From an uncultured Bacteroides sp. (lineage in GTDB: Bacteria; Bacteroidota; Bacteroidia; Bacteroidales; Bacteroidaceae), in assembly GCA_905203765.1 (NCBI GenBank), contig CAJKXC010000035.1:1-25194 (forward strand): DNA of 25,194 nt, read 5' to 3'. Numbering within the stretch: the stretch's first letter is position 1; each line of letters begins with the position of its first letter. Both the position numbers and the translations under genes were made by a program. The notes below the pieces were generated by a model. That model had not been told where the DNA came from, searched no databases, and saw nothing but the letters and a program-made list of their open reading frames with translations. This document shows, one piece after another, positions 24,222 to 25,194 of this stretch.

Positions 24222-25194
24222 ATGAAATTAGATGCAAAATCAACTATCGAAACAGGCAAAGCTATTCTGGGTATAGAGTTCGGCTCCACACGAATAAAAG
24301 CCGTCCTGATTGACCAGGAAAACAAGCCGATAGCCCAAGGCAGCCACACTTGGGAAAACCAATTAGTCGACGGACTTTGGACATACAGCGTTGAAGCCAT
24401 CTGGTATGGACTTCAAGATTGCTACGCCAACCTTCGCGCAAACGTAAAAGCCCTTTATGACATAGAGATAGAGACACTCGCCGCCATCGGCGTCAGCGCC
24501 ATGATGCACGGTTATATGGCTTTCAACGAGAAGGAAGAAATCCTTGTACCGTTCCGCACATGGAGAAACACCAATACAGCCCGGGCTGCGGCAGCATTGT
24601 CCGAACTGTTTGTCTACAACATCCCGCTGAGATGGAGCATATCCCACTTGTATCAGGCTATTCTGGACAATGAAGAACACGTCAAGGACATTGATTATCT
24701 GACCACTCTTGCAGGTTTTGTACACTGGCAGATAACAGGCCAAAAGGTATTGGGCATAGGCGATGCATCGGGCATGATTCCCATCAACCCGGACACTAAG
24801 GACTATTCTGCCGAAATGGTAGCCAAGTTCGACCATCTGGTTGCCCCCAAAGGATATGGCTGGAAGTTGCAGGACATTCTGCCAAAAGTATTGCCGGCAG
24901 GTGCGAATGCAGGATTCCTCACCCCGGAAGGTGCCGGAAAGCTCGACGTATCGGGTCACCTGAAAGCAGGCATACCGGTATGTCCGCCCGAAGGAGATGC
25001 CGGAACGGGTATGGTTGCCACCAACGCCGTGAAGCAGCGTACCGGAAATGTATCGGCAGGTACCTCTTCATTCTCCATGATCGTATTGGAGAAAGATTTG
25101 TCGAAACCCTACGAAATGATTGATATGGTGACCACACCGGACGGAAGCCTCGTAGCCATGGTACACTGCAACAACTGTACATCCGACCTCAACG
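24222..25194 (+). CDS. araB: L-ribulokinase-type FGGY carbohydrate kinase, 3' end outside the window
   Basis: The reading frame opens with ATG at 24222 and stays open to the window end (324 codons plus one base), so only the N-terminal part of a roughly 500-aa kinase is seen. The FGGY N-terminal phosphate-binding motif is present (ILGIEFGSTRIKAVLID, about residues 15-31), as are GVSAMMHGYMAF, FRTWRNTNT and the later PPEGDAGTGMVATNAV and VSAGTSSFSMIV segments leading into the ATPase lobe. It phosphorylates a ketopentose. L-ribulose is inferred from araA and araD next to it (BT0350-like from memory), though such proteins are often labelled xylulokinase. The gap of 113 bp after araA holds a strong hairpin. 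Confidence 0.88.
   Translation, partial: MKLDAKSTIETGKAILGIEFGSTRIKAVLIDQENKPIAQGSHTWENQLVDGLWTYSVEAIWYGLQDCYANLRANVKALYDIEIETLAAIGVSAMMHGYMAFNEKEEILVPFRTWRNTNTARAAAALSELFVYNIPLRWSISHLYQAILDNEEHVKDIDYLTTLAGFVHWQITGQKVLGIGDASGMIPINPDTKDYSAEMVAKFDHLVAPKGYGWKLQDILPKVLPAGANAGFLTPEGAGKLDVSGHLKAGIPVCPPEGDAGTGMVATNAVKQRTGNVSAGTSSFSMIVLEKDLSKPYEMIDMVTTPDGSLVAMVHCNNCTSDLN

Noticed and set aside
1..25194. Mobile elements, CRISPR arrays, tRNA or rRNA genes, and frameshifted genes
   Set aside because: I looked for transposase genes with terminal repeats, regular spaced repeats, cloverleaf-like sequences and interrupted frames, and found none. The gene set is intact and coherent.

Overview
The window is an arabinan/L-arabinose utilisation locus from a gut Bacteroidota bacterium, most likely a Bacteroides species. 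The evidence is a SusC/SusD pair, a hybrid two-component (HTCS) regulator, lipoproteins with Bacteroidetes-type surface-export residues, TTTG / TAnnTTTG promoters and AT-rich ribosome-binding regions. From memory, gene content and order closely match the arabinan locus of B. thetaiotaomicron (about BT0350-BT0369). That locus carries two SusC/D pairs as I recall it and this one carries a single pair, so this is probably a different species.

Layout. On the minus strand, 107-4578 is a three-gene operon: GH43 endo-arabinanase-type lipoprotein, GH51 alpha-L-arabinofuranosidase and a smaller GH43 arabinofuranosidase-type enzyme. It ends in a bidirectional terminator at 24-57. Divergent from it is the HTCS gene (4751-9001). 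After a 346-bp regulatory gap comes the polysaccharide-capture operon: SusC (9348-12557), SusD (12599-14350), a two-module surface glycan-binding lipoprotein (14385-16163) and a surface GH43 endo-arabinanase (16241-18130), closed by a strong terminator. A third unit (18295 onward) is the arabinose catabolic operon: lipoprotein aldose 1-epimerase, SGLT-type sodium/sugar symporter, AraR (Nudix-fold repressor), AraD, AraA, a terminator-like hairpin and AraB, which runs off the right end at 25194.

How it works together (inference from families). The surface endo-arabinanase and the SusD/binding-protein pair cut and capture arabinan, and SusC imports oligosaccharides. The periplasmic GH43/GH51 enzymes release L-arabinose, the epimerase equilibrates its anomers and the symporter takes it to the cytoplasm. 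AraA, AraB and AraD convert it to D-xylulose 5-phosphate. Two regulatory layers are visible. A pair of TTTRTCCACC-like boxes 21 bp apart precedes both polysaccharide operons and is the likely HTCS site. Two GTGT-N7-ACAC palindromes cover the promoter of the arabinose operon and are the likely AraR site.

I found no tRNA, rRNA, CRISPR, insertion sequence or broken gene. The gene set is a well-known type of system. The less-described parts are regulatory (operator geometry, a leader ORF before susC, intercistronic hairpins) and the duplicated architecture of the binding protein.
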